From contig NZ_CM001488.1 of NCBI RefSeq assembly GCF_000233695.2, forward strand, positions 2,536,279-2,600,278: 64,000 nucleotides of DNA, given 5' to 3'. Numbering within the stretch: position 1 is the stretch's first letter; each line of letters begins with the position of its first letter. Origin of the DNA: Desulfobacter postgatei 2ac9. Its GTDB lineage: Bacteria > Desulfobacterota > Desulfobacteria > Desulfobacterales > Desulfobacteraceae. The notes beneath the pieces were generated by a model. The model did not search any database. It had not been told where the DNA came from and saw only the letters and a program-made list of their open reading frames with translations. Of this stretch, positions 17,063 to 25,957 are shown piece after piece. The translations under genes and the position numbers were made by a program.

Positions 17063-17824
17063 ATGGATATTTCTTCAATAATCGGTGCTGTTTCCGGGAT
17101 TGGGTTCATTCTGGGCACCATTCTTCTGGGCGGTCCCATCAGTATGTTTATCAATATCCCCTCTATTCTTATTGTTGTGGGGGGGACCATTGCCGCAACC
17201 ATGATCGGTTTCCCATTGGGGGATGTTATAGGCATGTTTAAAACCGCCATCAAGGTGTTCATGTTCAAGATTGAAAAAGCCGAGGATATTATATCCAATC
17301 TTACGGAAATATCCAACAAGGCCAGAAAAGGGGGGTTGCTATCCATTGAAGGCGATATTCAGAGCACTTCGGATCCCTATCTGGCGCAGGCCCTGCAGAT
17401 GACCGTGGACGGGGTTAAGACCGAAGATATCGGGCAGATTATGGAAAAGAAGATGGAATTGACCAAAAAGAACCTGGATACCGGTTCGGCCATTTTTGCC
17501 AGCATGGCTGCATATGCCCCGGCATTCGGCATGATTGGCACGCTGATCGGTCTTGTACAGATGCTGGCCAATCTGGATGACCCTTCAACCATTGGCCCGA
17601 AAATGGCGGTTGCCATGATTACTACATTTTACGGGGCCATTATGGCCAACCTTTTTTTCATTCCCATGAGCGATAAGCTCAAAGGGCGTACCGAAGAAGA
17701 AATTACTAATATGAATATCGTTTACGAGGGCATTTTATCCATCCGGGAAGGCGAACATCCAAAACTTATGGAAGACAAGCTCAAGGTATATTTAGGGGAT
17801 GGTGCCAAAGAAAAGAAGAAGTAA
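17063..17824 (+). CDS. motA: Flagellar stator protein MotA/PomA
   Basis: 253-residue inner-membrane subunit of the ion-driven flagellar stator. Four hydrophobic segments are visible, with the cytoplasmic loop between the second and third (KIEKAEDIISNLTEISNKARKGG...) carrying the charged residues that contact the rotor. The third and fourth helices include AAYAPAFGMIGTLIGLVQ and AVAMITTFYGAIMANLFF. Length and sequence fit the short PomA/LafT type rather than the 295-residue E. coli type. It is followed 28 nt later by motB. Confidence 0.95.
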   Translation: MDISSIIGAVSGIGFILGTILLGGPISMFINIPSILIVVGGTIAATMIGFPLGDVIGMFKTAIKVFMFKIEKAEDIISNLTEISNKARKGGLLSIEGDIQSTSDPYLAQALQMTVDGVKTEDIGQIMEKKMELTKKNLDTGSAIFASMAAYAPAFGMIGTLIGLVQMLANLDDPSTIGPKMAVAMITTFYGAIMANLFFIPMSDKLKGRTEEEITNMNIVYEGILSIREGEHPKLMEDKLKVYLGDGAKEKKK

Positions 17825-17852
17825 TATTGGGTTGAAGTAAAAGGATAAACGC

Positions 17853-18659
17853 ATGGGTGAAAACGGCGAAAATTCAGGTAGCGGAAAACAAAAGGTCGTT
17901 AAGGAAGAAATTATCAATGTCACCGAAGGTGCGCCGGCATGGATGGCAACCTTTGCGGACCTGGTAACGCTTTTGATGTGCTTTTTTGTTCTTTTATTCG
18001 CCATGAGTACCACCCAGCAGGAGACCTACAAAGAACTGGTTACATCCTTGAGAAGTGCCCTGGGTACCCAGTCTGTGCCTGAATCGGGTACCCGGGAGGG
18101 ATTGATCATGCATCCGGTGCCTTCGGAAAAAACAGAGGAGAGTCCGTCGGTTGATGAGCTCGGCGGCATGATTGAAAAAGAGATGGATGACATTGTTTCT
18201 GAAGTCAGGGAACTGGTTCTTTTCAATAAACTGGGCGGGGAGGTCAGTGTTACTAAAACCGATGCCGGTGTGGTCATCACCATGTCCGACCTGCTGCTTT
18301 TTTCAGCAGGCGGCACACAGCTATCGCCAAAGGGGTTGGAAATTCTTGAAAAAGTGGCGGCGGTCTTGTCAAAGCTTGCCTATCATGTAAAGGTCCGGGG
18401 GCATACCGATTCCGAGCCCATTACGTCATCCATTTATCCCTCCAACTGGGAACTGTCTTCGGCCAGGGCGTCTACTGTTGCGCGCCTGCTGGTAGCCAAC
18501 GGGGTACCCCCTTTTTATATTTCTGCCGAAGGCTATGCCCAGTATCATCCCGTGGCCACCAATGATACGGCACAGGGGCGGACCCAGAACCGGCGGGTGG
18601 AGATTGTTTATGAGCGTGACAGTATCGCCCGCCAGTTCGAAGACATGTATAAGAAATAA
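17853..18659 (+). CDS. motB: Flagellar stator protein MotB/PomB (OmpA-type peptidoglycan binding)
   Basis: 268-residue partner of MotA. A single membrane helix holds the ion-binding Asp (MATFADLVTLLMCFFVLLF, near residue 31). A plug-like acidic region follows and then an OmpA-like domain (about 150-260: VRGHTDSEPI...NWELSSARAS...GRTQNRRVEIVYE) that anchors to peptidoglycan. The FADLVTLLMCFFVLL helix resembles sodium-type PomB as much as proton-type MotB; coupling ion is not decided here. RBS AAAGGATAA precedes the ATG. Confidence 0.95.
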   Translation: MGENGENSGSGKQKVVKEEIINVTEGAPAWMATFADLVTLLMCFFVLLFAMSTTQQETYKELVTSLRSALGTQSVPESGTREGLIMHPVPSEKTEESPSVDELGGMIEKEMDDIVSEVRELVLFNKLGGEVSVTKTDAGVVITMSDLLLFSAGGTQLSPKGLEILEKVAAVLSKLAYHVKVRGHTDSEPITSSIYPSNWELSSARASTVARLLVANGVPPFYISAEGYAQYHPVATNDTAQGRTQNRRVEIVYERDSIARQFEDMYKK

Positions 18660-18817
18660 AAAAACGCGTTATTTTATCCGATCTCTTCATTGGATTCAAA
18701 GCTGTCTTTTGGTTCTTGAAAAACTGACGATCCTGTCTTATAATTATTATTTTCGTTGCAAGTCCTATTGGACCACAACGGAGCAATTATACAAACAATT
18801 TGGTGAAATGATAAAGA

Positions 18818-19300
18818 ATGACGATACCAAAGATCTTCGTATCCTCGGAGCTTGCGGCCACCTTTGTCTGTGAAGCATGCGGAAACTGCTCCACCAGGGA
18901 CGTGTCCAAATTCATCAGGCACAAGGCCAAAGTCCAGTTGAAATACAAGTGCAAGTGCGGGCATATTTTCAGCGTGATATTAGAAAGACGACGGGGCATA
19001 CGCAAGGAAGTGAACTTTAAAGGGGTGCTGACCCAGAACCGGAAGCAGTTCCCCGGGGTAATTACGGACCTCTCTCACAATGGCATCCAGTTTAAAACTC
19101 TGGAAAAGGCCCTTATCAAAGAGGAGAGCATGGCTGAGGTCAAGTTTACCCTGGATAATCCAAACCGCTCCGAGGTTCGTAAGCGTATACGGATCAGGAA
19201 AGCCTTTTCCGAATACAGCCTTGGCTGCGAATTCGAGGATACCGATCATTTTGACGATCTGGGAAAGTATTTTTTGTTTTATTTTTCCCAGAAGAAGTGA
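18818..19300 (+). CDS. PilZ-domain protein with N-terminal zinc-ribbon-like cysteines
   Basis: 160 residues. Cysteine pairs CEACGNC and CKCG in the first 50 residues suggest a zinc ribbon. The PilZ domain then shows the cyclic-di-GMP-binding RRxxR (ERRRGIRKEV) and the DLSHNGIQF box (D/NxSxxG). It probably acts as a cyclic-di-GMP effector near the flagellar stator genes. There is a 158-nt gap after motB with no gene. Confidence 0.88.
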   Translation: MTIPKIFVSSELAATFVCEACGNCSTRDVSKFIRHKAKVQLKYKCKCGHIFSVILERRRGIRKEVNFKGVLTQNRKQFPGVITDLSHNGIQFKTLEKALIKEESMAEVKFTLDNPNRSEVRKRIRIRKAFSEYSLGCEFEDTDHFDDLGKYFLFYFSQKK

Positions 19301-19563
19301 TGCCCGGCTGCGATTTGAGTCTGATTAACGGTTAAAATCCCGATCAAGTTTTTCTTTTTCCATGGCAGCTATACGTGAAATATCCTCGGGTGGGAGGCCT
19401 TTTTTCATACCTGGGCAGGCGTTTGCCATGATATCCTTTTCATCCACATAGGTGCCGCCAAATCCTTTGCAGCACTGGCCGCATAATTTACAGTCAAAAA
19501 TATCTTCTGATGTCAGCATGTTCATATCCCGTAACGTTTTTCCATGGCTTTTTGCATAGTCTC
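19300..19563. repeat. Left direct repeat bounding the 19-27 kb island (recR tail plus ykgJ)
   Basis: This stretch matches 27107-27594 (shared start TGCCCGG...TTGAGTCTGATTAACGGTT, shared end in the recR 3' codons) apart from a 219-nt internal deletion and scattered substitutions. The two copies are in the same orientation, about 7.8 kb apart. Confidence 0.8.
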
Positions 19564-19699
19564 TCTTGGTGGAAATAATTTCATCAGCCAGTGGCTTGAA
19601 GCCAAAATCGATCGAGTGATCATACATAACGCGTCCCTTATTAATTCCTTTCCACATCCTTAAAATTAAGGAGGAGAAATGAAACACATGAATTTCCAC
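19325..19699 (-). pseudogene. YkgJ-type cysteine-cluster protein, internally deleted copy
   Basis: The C-terminal 64 codons match the complete gene at 27127-27540 but lack 73 codons in frame between VDEKDI and MANACPG. The lost part carries the second group of metal-chelating cysteines (CTIHP and YMCRAWPF), so metal binding is unlikely to survive. The upstream part (from MYDHSIDFGFKPLADE, ATG at 19627) is unrelated to the intact gene's surroundings until it meets a copied piece of the recR 3' end read in another frame. The frame is open, so a short protein may still be made. Confidence 0.75.
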
Positions 19700-20890
19700 A
19701 AATTTATTCTGGTTCTTTTCTGCGGATTTTTATTATTTTTACCCCAGAAAGTCACGGCAACGGCAATCGCCACAAGTAATCTTGCTTTTTCCAACCTTCA
19801 GATTTTTCCAACCAGCGGTAGTGTTGTATTGTTCGATTTCTGGTTCCTGGATGCTTTTGCTGAAGCACATAACAGCCTGGGAGAATCTGACTTTGATTAT
19901 GACCCTGATTATGATTACGACGGTAGCGCAAAAGCAAATGCTGTTGTCTCTTTTGCAGAGGGCCAGGGAGCAGTCTCGGGACCAGACCCATTTGTTCTCC
20001 CGCCAGATTTGAGTGTTGCTGGAGATGCTTCAAGTAATGTCAATATTCCGGGCTGTGATCAAAGGAGTGCAGCAGCCCTGGGTCGGGGTGCGGCTTTTAA
20101 TAGTTTTATGATCACTGGCGGCATAGGAACCGTTGATGTGGAATTTTCAGTAGATTTGGGTGGAGACATGTCGGTTTTCACTGACTGCTGTGGGCTTTTT
20201 GCCGATACTGAAGTTATTTTCGGGATGGAGTTGGACGGTTCTCCTGTTCTTTTTTTCCAGGATTTTCTTCACATCGGCCCTTCTGACAGTGATGCAAGAT
20301 CTATTTCAGAAACCCTGTCCACGACCGTATCCCTTGAATTTGACACGGGTTATTTCCTTTATATGGAAACAGATTCAGAATCAGAAGCAGCCACTGTACC
20401 GGAACCGTCAACAGGAATCCTGTTGTTTTTTGGAGGACTCTGTGCGCTGGGGATTATCAGGCGTAAAAATGTCATTTGCACAGCAAGGACGCGATTAAGC
20501 ACAATGGGTACTTTCCTGATTTTGCTGCTCATAACCCTCTTCGTGGTTGTCTTTGCAGGTTCTGCTCAAGCCCGGTACATTGGTGGGGGAAAACCTTGCG
20601 CCTGTGACTGTGACTGTGACTGTGAAGAAACCCGGGGACCTGACACACAATTTTCTGGTGGCAGTTCCTTGAGCAGCACTGAGGGCAATCTTCGGGAACA
20701 ATACAATGTCATCTCCATTGGAAGCAGTGCCGGCGCAACAATTGATCTTGATCTGACCTATAACAGTTTTGATGCTGATGCCTCCTGGGCCATGGTGGAT
20801 ACGGTTCTGGGGTACGGCTGGACCCACTCTTACAATATGTTTCTTTTCAGCCAGCGCGGCCATATGTTCCGTATGGACGGCAATGGCTGA
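19679..20890 (+). CDS. PEP-CTERM protein running in frame into the start of an RHS protein
   Basis: A good AAGGAGGAG site precedes the ATG. Residues 1-28 are a signal peptide; about 240-263 form a PEP-CTERM sorting signal (VPEPSTGILLFFGGLCALG then RRK), recognised by exosortase. Such proteins normally end right after the basic cluster. Here the frame continues through IRRKNVICTARTRLST into a second signal peptide (MGTFLILLLITLFVVV..., ATG at 20504) and a CDCDCDCEE stretch that begins an RHS protein, then stops at TGA 20888. I think two genes have been joined by loss of a stop. The PEP-CTERM part contains acidic D/Y repeats (DYDPDYDYDG). Confidence 0.7.
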   Translation: MKHMNFHKFILVLFCGFLLFLPQKVTATAIATSNLAFSNLQIFPTSGSVVLFDFWFLDAFAEAHNSLGESDFDYDPDYDYDGSAKANAVVSFAEGQGAVSGPDPFVLPPDLSVAGDASSNVNIPGCDQRSAAALGRGAAFNSFMITGGIGTVDVEFSVDLGGDMSVFTDCCGLFADTEVIFGMELDGSPVLFFQDFLHIGPSDSDARSISETLSTTVSLEFDTGYFLYMETDSESEAATVPEPSTGILLFFGGLCALGIIRRKNVICTARTRLSTMGTFLILLLITLFVVVFAGSAQARYIGGGKPCACDCDCDCEETRGPDTQFSGGSSLSSTEGNLREQYNVISIGSSAGATIDLDLTYNSFDADASWAMVDTVLGYGWTHSYNMFLFSQRGHMFRMDGNG

Positions 20891-21109
20891 ACCAGCAAAT
20901 ATACGCGCGGACCAGGCGGTACGTTTACGCCAACAAAAGGCTATTTTGAAACATTGGTCCAGAACCTTGACGGCACCTTCACCCTAACCCAAAAAGACGA
21001 CACCATTTTTAATTTTGCCCTGATACCCGATACACCTTTCATGGTCGGTGGCCCAGTTTACCGCTTGACTACTGTCAAAGACCGGAATAACAACATTGTT
21101 ACCCTGACC

Positions 21110-21111
21110 TA
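21110..21111. repeat. TA target duplication, left side of IS630-type element
   Basis: IS630/Tc1-type elements insert at TA and duplicate it. TA is found here and at 23920-23921; collapsing them restores an RHS codon. Confidence 0.75.
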
Positions 21112-21195
21112 AGTAGGTGGACAAATATAATTCCTGTATAATCTTGCTTTGCAACAAATCATTGTTTTTTTAAATTTGCATAGCAAGGATATCAG

Positions 21196-21585
21196 ATGAG
21201 ACGTACGGGTAAAAAATTTATTTCTCCAATTGAGCCGTTGGCATTAAAATGGCTGTCACTTATTGAATTTTCGGATGAAGAGTCAAACCGTACTAAACTC
21301 AGGGCTCAAGCAATCCGATTGAGCAACTCTGGGTATAGTATCAGTCAGATTTCACAAATATGTTTGACCACTCAGGAAACAGTTTCGAAGTGGATTGATG
21401 GATGGGAAAAATATCAATTTGACTCTTTAATTGATAAACCACGTTCTGGAAGAACGCCGCTGATCCATAGTGAGATGCATGATGAAGTTATTGATATTGT
21501 GAAGAAAAATCCAAGACAACTTAAAAGTGCCATTACTGAAATACAGGAAAAATTTGGTAAAAAAGTCAGCGTAAAAACCCTGAAA
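21196..21585 (+). pseudogene. IS630 transposase, 5' part (helix-turn-helix)
   Basis: N-terminal region with winged-helix/HTH (LRAQAIRLSNSGYSISQISQICLTTQETVSKWI...) followed by the linker GRTPLI typical of IS630 transposases. The frame breaks at VKTLK where IS copy 2 inserts; a frame continuing to 21612 reads only IS end sequence. The 3' part is at 23272-23893. Confidence 0.88.
21581..21585. repeat. Target-site duplication TGAAA (left) of IS copy 2
   Basis: TGAAA immediately left of IS copy 2, repeated at 23267-23271. It proves transposition into the IS630 gene. Confidence 0.85.
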
Positions 21586-23266
21586 CTCGATGATCCAGTT
21601 TTTTGGGATTAGACAATGTCACAATATTGGAAAATGTAAAGGCTGGTCAAGTCGATGGTATAATACCAACTATTCCAGCTGATATCTCACCCATCGGTTG
21701 GCCAGCCTCCAATGAGCAGGATAAAATAAGTTTTACTTGAATACAAGGGTTCTATTGCGCTATATCGCTTCATTCCTGAAAATAATAAATGAGGCGGATG
21801 TGTTAATAGAGAAGCTGTTGCCGTTTGTTGAAAATTATACCGAGTCACTGAATACTGAGTTAACAGAGTCTTCCCCTGGGATGACCTTAAGTAAATCACA
21901 AAAATTCTGGCTGGGTTTCTGCATCACTGGAATCATTTTAACCAACAGCATCAATTGGACTGCTTTTTCCCGTATCAGCATAGGACGGTATAAAAAAACA
22001 GCACTTTCCTGGATGTTTCGCCATTCTAAAATTGCTTGGGAGCATCTGTTCCACTTCAGTCTCAAAATTATTTTCAAAGTATATGGTATCACCAAAGGCG
22101 TTGTCAGTATTGATGATTCCGATAAAAAGCGCAGTAAATGCACAACAAAAATTTTTGGCGCCAACAAAATAAAAGACAAATCAACAGGCGGTTTTTGCAT
22201 GGGGCAAAGTTTGGTATTTTTGGTATTGGTAACACCGAAAATAACCATTCCAATAGGCTACGCCTTTCATGTTCCTGATCCAAAAATCAGCGAATGGGTC
22301 AAGGAGGATAAAAGGTTAAAAAAGGCTGGAGTACCAAAATCAAAACGCTCGAAAAAGCCGGTGCGATCAGATGAATATCCAACTATTTCAAGTATTTCTA
22401 TAGCTATTTTAAAAACCTTTGTACAGCAACACCCTGAAATAAAAATAGAAGCAATTGTTGCAGATGCCTTGTATGGTAATGCTGAGTTCATGGATGAAGC
22501 TTCAAAAATTGCAGGAAGCGCTCAAGTCATTAGTCAAATAAGGTACAATCAAAATATTTCATTCAAAAACAGTAAAAAATCAGTGGAAAAATATTTTGAA
22601 AATATTCAACCGATTCAAAAAACCATACATATACGCGGAGGCAAAGGGGTTGTTGTACTTATTAAAAGTGCCAGAATACATGTGTGTGCCCATAGAAAAA
22701 AACGATTTGTCATTGCAATAAAATACACTGGAGAAGAGGACTATCGGTACCTTGTCGCTTCGGACCTGACCTGGCGATATGCTGATATAATAGATGCTTT
22801 TACACTCAGATGGTTAGTAGAGGTTTTTATTCAAGACCACAAGGGTAATGAAGGGTGGGGAAATTTGACCAAACAACCTGGTAAAGATGGGTCTTACAGA
22901 AGTTTGACCCTGAGCCTGTTGGTTGATCATTGTCTCCTCCTTCATCCGGACCAAGTGGCCTCGATAAATAACAAACTGCCCGCAAAAACTGTTGGCAGCC
23001 TATGTGATATCGTCAAAGTTGACAGCATCTTATCCTTTGTCGAACAAATCATTCACAGTGATGACCCAGAATCCCATTTCAAGCAGATCTCGGTATTTTT
23101 AAAAGAGCATTTTGTAAAGTCAAATGATTCCAAAAAACACATGAATCTAAAACCTTGGGGAAATTATCAATCCTCCCCATCATTAAAATATAAAGCATTC
23201 TGTTAACATGGGGATAATAACTGGTAGATACGTTCCATGTCAATTTTTAAAAACTGGATCATCGAG
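21586..23266 (+). mobile_element. 1,681-bp IS, copy 2 (intact)
   Basis: Same 18-bp inverted repeat (CTCGATGATCCAGTTTTT) and same length as copy 1, with its own 5-bp duplication TGAAA. Unlike copy 1 its transposase frame is complete. The two copies are in opposite orientation. Confidence 0.93.
21737..23206 (+). CDS. DDE transposase, intact (IS copy 2)
   Basis: 489 residues. Visible catalytic-type segments are VVSIDDSDKKRS (first Asp, about 125-136), IVADALYGNAEF (second Asp, about 245) and a C-terminal WLVEVFIQDHKGNEGW (likely catalytic Glu, about 375-390). The E-(x6)-K spacing is of the IS4-superfamily kind, but I cannot assign the subgroup. It cuts and inserts the IS DNA in the cell. Frame and length equal copy 1 before its two indels. 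Confidence 0.92.
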   Translation: MNTRVLLRYIASFLKIINEADVLIEKLLPFVENYTESLNTELTESSPGMTLSKSQKFWLGFCITGIILTNSINWTAFSRISIGRYKKTALSWMFRHSKIAWEHLFHFSLKIIFKVYGITKGVVSIDDSDKKRSKCTTKIFGANKIKDKSTGGFCMGQSLVFLVLVTPKITIPIGYAFHVPDPKISEWVKEDKRLKKAGVPKSKRSKKPVRSDEYPTISSISIAILKTFVQQHPEIKIEAIVADALYGNAEFMDEASKIAGSAQVISQIRYNQNISFKNSKKSVEKYFENIQPIQKTIHIRGGKGVVVLIKSARIHVCAHRKKRFVIAIKYTGEEDYRYLVASDLTWRYADIIDAFTLRWLVEVFIQDHKGNEGWGNLTKQPGKDGSYRSLTLSLLVDHCLLLHPDQVASINNKLPAKTVGSLCDIVKVDSILSFVEQIIHSDDPESHFKQISVFLKEHFVKSNDSKKHMNLKPWGNYQSSPSLKYKAFC

Positions 23267-23271
23267 TGAAA
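23267..23271. repeat. Target-site duplication TGAAA (right) of IS copy 2
   Basis: Partner of 21581-21585. Confidence 0.85.
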
Positions 23272-23893
23272 CGGATTATAAAAAAAACTGCGTTGGTGTC
23301 GAGGACGGAAATCTCTCAAAAGCAAACGCAATGAGAACGAGTTCAGGGAAGCGCAAAAGGAAATTGAAATCTTGAAAGATGAAGATCAGGCAAATATCAT
23401 TGACTTGTATTATTTTGATGAATCTGGCTTTACCGGCGTGCCTGAGATTCCATATGCCTGGCAAGATGAGGATGAGCAGCTTTTGCTTCCGAGTGGAAAA
23501 ACCTCAAGAATCAATGTGTTGGGATTCTTGAATAAGCAAAATGATTTCTTTCCTTGCGTTTTTGACTGCTCAGTTACTTCAGATATTGTAACCGCCTGCT
23601 TTGATGCGTTTTCACGTTACATAACAAAAAGAACCATTGTTGTTCTGGATAATGCTCCAATACATCACAGCGCCATTTTTAAATCTCAAATTGGGACATG
23701 GGAAGAAAGAGGCCTTTTTCTATACTTTATCCCCAAATATTCACCGGAGTTGAATCTGATTGAAATTTTATGGAAACATATCAAGTACTTTTGGCTATCA
23801 ACATCTGCTTATAAAGGATTTGAATTTTTGAAAACTGAGTTGAATAATATATTGGCAAGCGTCGGTAAGGAATTTACAATTTCGTTTTCTTAA
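23272..23893 (+). pseudogene. IS630 transposase, 3' part (DDE catalytic domain)
   Basis: Catalytic half with YYFDESGFTG (first Asp), VVLDNAPIHHS (second Asp) and PELNLIEILWKHIK (Glu). Joining it to 21196-21585 across the IS does not keep the frame: an A-run of eight at 23280-23287 has one base too many, and with seven the text reads IIKKLRWCRGRKS as expected. The ancestral gene therefore carries a frameshift as well as the IS. An ATG at 23372 opens a truncated 173-residue frame. Confidence 0.85.
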
Positions 23894-23919
23894 CCTGGAT
23901 TTATATTTGTCCATGTACT

Positions 23920-23921
23920 TA
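23920..23921. repeat. TA target duplication, right side of IS630-type element
   Basis: Partner of 21110-21111. Confidence 0.75.
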
Positions 23922-25560
23922 TGACCTCGGTAACCGGGTGCAGACCCGCCAGTACGAGAACGGCGTCACTGCAGATTACACTTACAATGCCAACAACTGG
24001 ATTACTCAACTTGAGCATACCGTCGGTGCGACGCTCATCGCCGGTTTCGGGCACGACTACGACAAGGAAGGGAACAAGAAGTTCGAGGAAAAACAGCATA
24101 ACACCAACCTTTCCGAGGCGTATCAGTACGACAATAGTTACCGCCTGATCGACTACAAGGTTGGGACTCTGTCCGGCTCCACGGTTTCTGTGCCCATGAC
24201 CCAGACCGCCTATGATCTCGATTGCCTCGGCAACTGGGACAGCAAAACCACGGACGGAACCACCCAGAGCCGTACCCACAACATGGTCAATGAACTGACC
24301 GCCATTGGCGGGGTGTCGCTTGATTACGACGACAACGGCAACGTCATCGAAGATGAACGCTACACCTACGTGTACGACGAAGAAAATCGATTGCAGCGCG
24401 TCACCCGTAGGTCGGACAGCCAGATCGTCGGCATCTACCAATATGACGCCCTCGGCCGCCGGGTCGACAAACAGGCCAGCCCCACCGGCACGGTCACTGA
24501 AACCCTTTACTTCTATGACGACGCCCGGGTGATCGAGGAACAGAGTACCCTGGCCGCAACCCAGGCCGAATACATCTACGGTAACTACATCGACGAAGTG
24601 CTGGTCATGAGCCGGGGAGGGCAGCTTTATTACTACCACCAGAACGCCCTGTGGTCCGTCGCCGCTATTACCGATAGTCTTGCCAATGTAGTTGAACGTT
24701 ATACCTATGACGCTTACGGTTGCGTCACGATTACCGATGGGGCGAATAATCCCGTGCCGCCGAATGCTTGGAACATACCGCACAGTGCCATCGACAATCC
24801 GTATATGTTCACCGGGCGGGAGTTGGATGAGGAAATCGGACTTTATTATTACCGGGCACGCTACTATGACTGTGAGAAGGGAAGATTTTTGCAGAGGGAT
24901 GTGTTGGGGTATGTGGATGGGATGAATCTCTATGAGTACACAAGATCAAACTCAAAAAATTTGGTTGATCCTTTCGGAAACTTATCAAAATGCTGTGTAG
25001 GTTTGGGCGATTTCACTATTAAGGCAATCAAGAGTCTGACCAATTTTTTTGAGAAGTTAGTCCTTCCAGAGAAATGGGAAAGTCTCATTCTTGACGCGGG
25101 TAATTCAGCTATAGCTGCGTGCATGCTTATCAAAGAAAACCCGGATATTAGGTGCACAAAGACAAAGTGGGTGGAAGGAAAAGAGACGAAGGTTAAGGGA
25201 TGTTGCTGCCAGTTCGATGGCGAAGCAAATACTTGGATAAGAGGGCCTTCTGGAAAGCTTGAATTTTCAGTAAGTGTGCCTCAAACTCAAATAGGTAAAG
25301 TAATTGAGGTTAAAGGAGATGCGGGTTTTTCAGCTGTACCACTACTTGCTACGCAAGAAGACAACTGCCCGAAAAAATGTAAGGATGACAGGCGAGTTTA
25401 TCTACTTCAATTTGTTGCGAAGGGAAGCCTAACGCTAACCATACGTATTCCAACGCAAGCTGGCGCAGTCGAGATTATTGCCGTTGGTGGAGCACAATTC
25501 GGAGCTAAAGAAAAAACATGCGATTTCATATGCGGGAGGGCTCCAAAAACTGATTTTTAG
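23922..25560 (+). pseudogene. RHS protein, 3' part with core signature and variable Cys-rich tip
   Basis: Continuation of the RHS frame after the IS. YD-type repeats run to about base 24830, then the RHS core end GLYYYRARYYDCEKGRFLQRD and DPFG motif (near 24980). The last ~190 residues (from NLSKCCVGLG) form a variable tip, rich in cysteines (CCVG, CCCQF, CPKKC, CDFICG), which I do not recognise. Tips like this are usually toxins or adhesins; no obvious immunity gene follows. The stretch has a higher GC, more codon-biased 5' half and a lower-GC tip, typical of RHS tip exchange. An ATG at 23938 could start a separate protein but lacks a signal peptide. Confidence 0.8.
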
Positions 25561-25570
25561 CCACGTGAAT

Positions 25571-25697
25571 CCAGGTAGGGTGGGCAAAAGCGCAGCGTTG
25601 CCCACCATTTGTATGTATAACATCTTGGGCCTGAACGATAAATCAGAGGGGCTCAAGGACAACTGGTGGGCACAAAAAGCGTGCCCACCCTACCTCG
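25571..25697. repeat. REP/MITE-like nested inverted repeat
   Basis: Outer arms AGGTAGGGTGGGCA (25573-25586) and TGCCCACCCTACCT (25682-25695) are exact complements. Each side also holds its own hairpin (GTGGGCAA...TTGCCCAC and GTGGGCAC...GTGCCCAC). Non-coding, in the gap after the RHS stop. The GTGGGCA core with GCGCAGC loop resembles dispersed bacterial repetitive hairpins. Confidence 0.75.
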
Positions 25698-25764
25698 CTG
25701 AAAGGCTATCCGCTTTTGTGTAAAACCATGCGGTGTATTCAATTAAATTAAGGAATTCGGTGGG

Positions 25765-25788
25765 CATGATACTTAATTCCAGACAAGC
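25765..25788. repeat. 24-bp direct repeat, left copy
   Basis: Starts CATGATACTTAATTCC and is identical over 24 bp to 27051-27074, with weaker similarity for another ~35 bp to the right. It brackets the integrase relic and toxin-antitoxin pair. Confidence 0.8.
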
Positions 25789-25957
25789 CAGTGAACAAAA
25801 AAGAAAGAGAGGCTGACCATGCTTTTGTATATATTTTCAGAATATAAAGGTCGAGCTTGACAGGCTGTTAGAGAACGTTACTTTTTGTCCAATCTCTACG
25901 TTGTATGGAATTTTTAATCCTCAAAGTATGTAATATATTAGCCTGTGACTAAAGATT

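Larger units (their letters stand above)
21112..23919 (+). mobile_element. IS630-family element interrupted by IS copy 2
   Basis: Left end AGTAGGTGGACAAATATAA and right end reading (reverse) AGTACATGGACAAATATAA form imperfect terminal inverted repeats, flanked by TA on both sides. Without the nested element (1,681 bp plus 5-bp duplicate) it is 1,122 bp, the usual size for IS630. It carries an HTH/DDE transposase in the same direction as the RHS gene. Confidence 0.88.
20504..25560 (+). pseudogene. RHS-repeat surface/toxin-delivery protein, split by nested IS and a stop
   Basis: Taking out the IS630-type element (21112-23919) and one TA copy joins TLTYDLGNRV and leaves exactly 749 codons in a single frame from ATG 20504 to TAG 25560. 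One TGA remains at 20888 (context DGNG-stop-TSKY). The protein would have a signal peptide, N-terminal RHS region (GYGWTHSYNMFLFSQRGH), YD-repeats, the RHS core signature GLYYYRARYYD...GRFLQRD and a variable tip. Without readthrough it is inactive. Confidence 0.85.

Noticed and set aside
20888-20890. TGA in the RHS gene as a selenocysteine or Trp codon
   Set aside because: No selenoprotein family here and no SECIS-like hairpin seen just downstream; the gene is also split by transposons, so a nonsense mutation is simpler.
23890-24783. 297-residue open frame on the minus strand opposite the RHS gene
   Set aside because: Mirror of RHS codons; low-complexity valine/glycine composition, no ribosome site, and the sense strand has clear RHS signatures.
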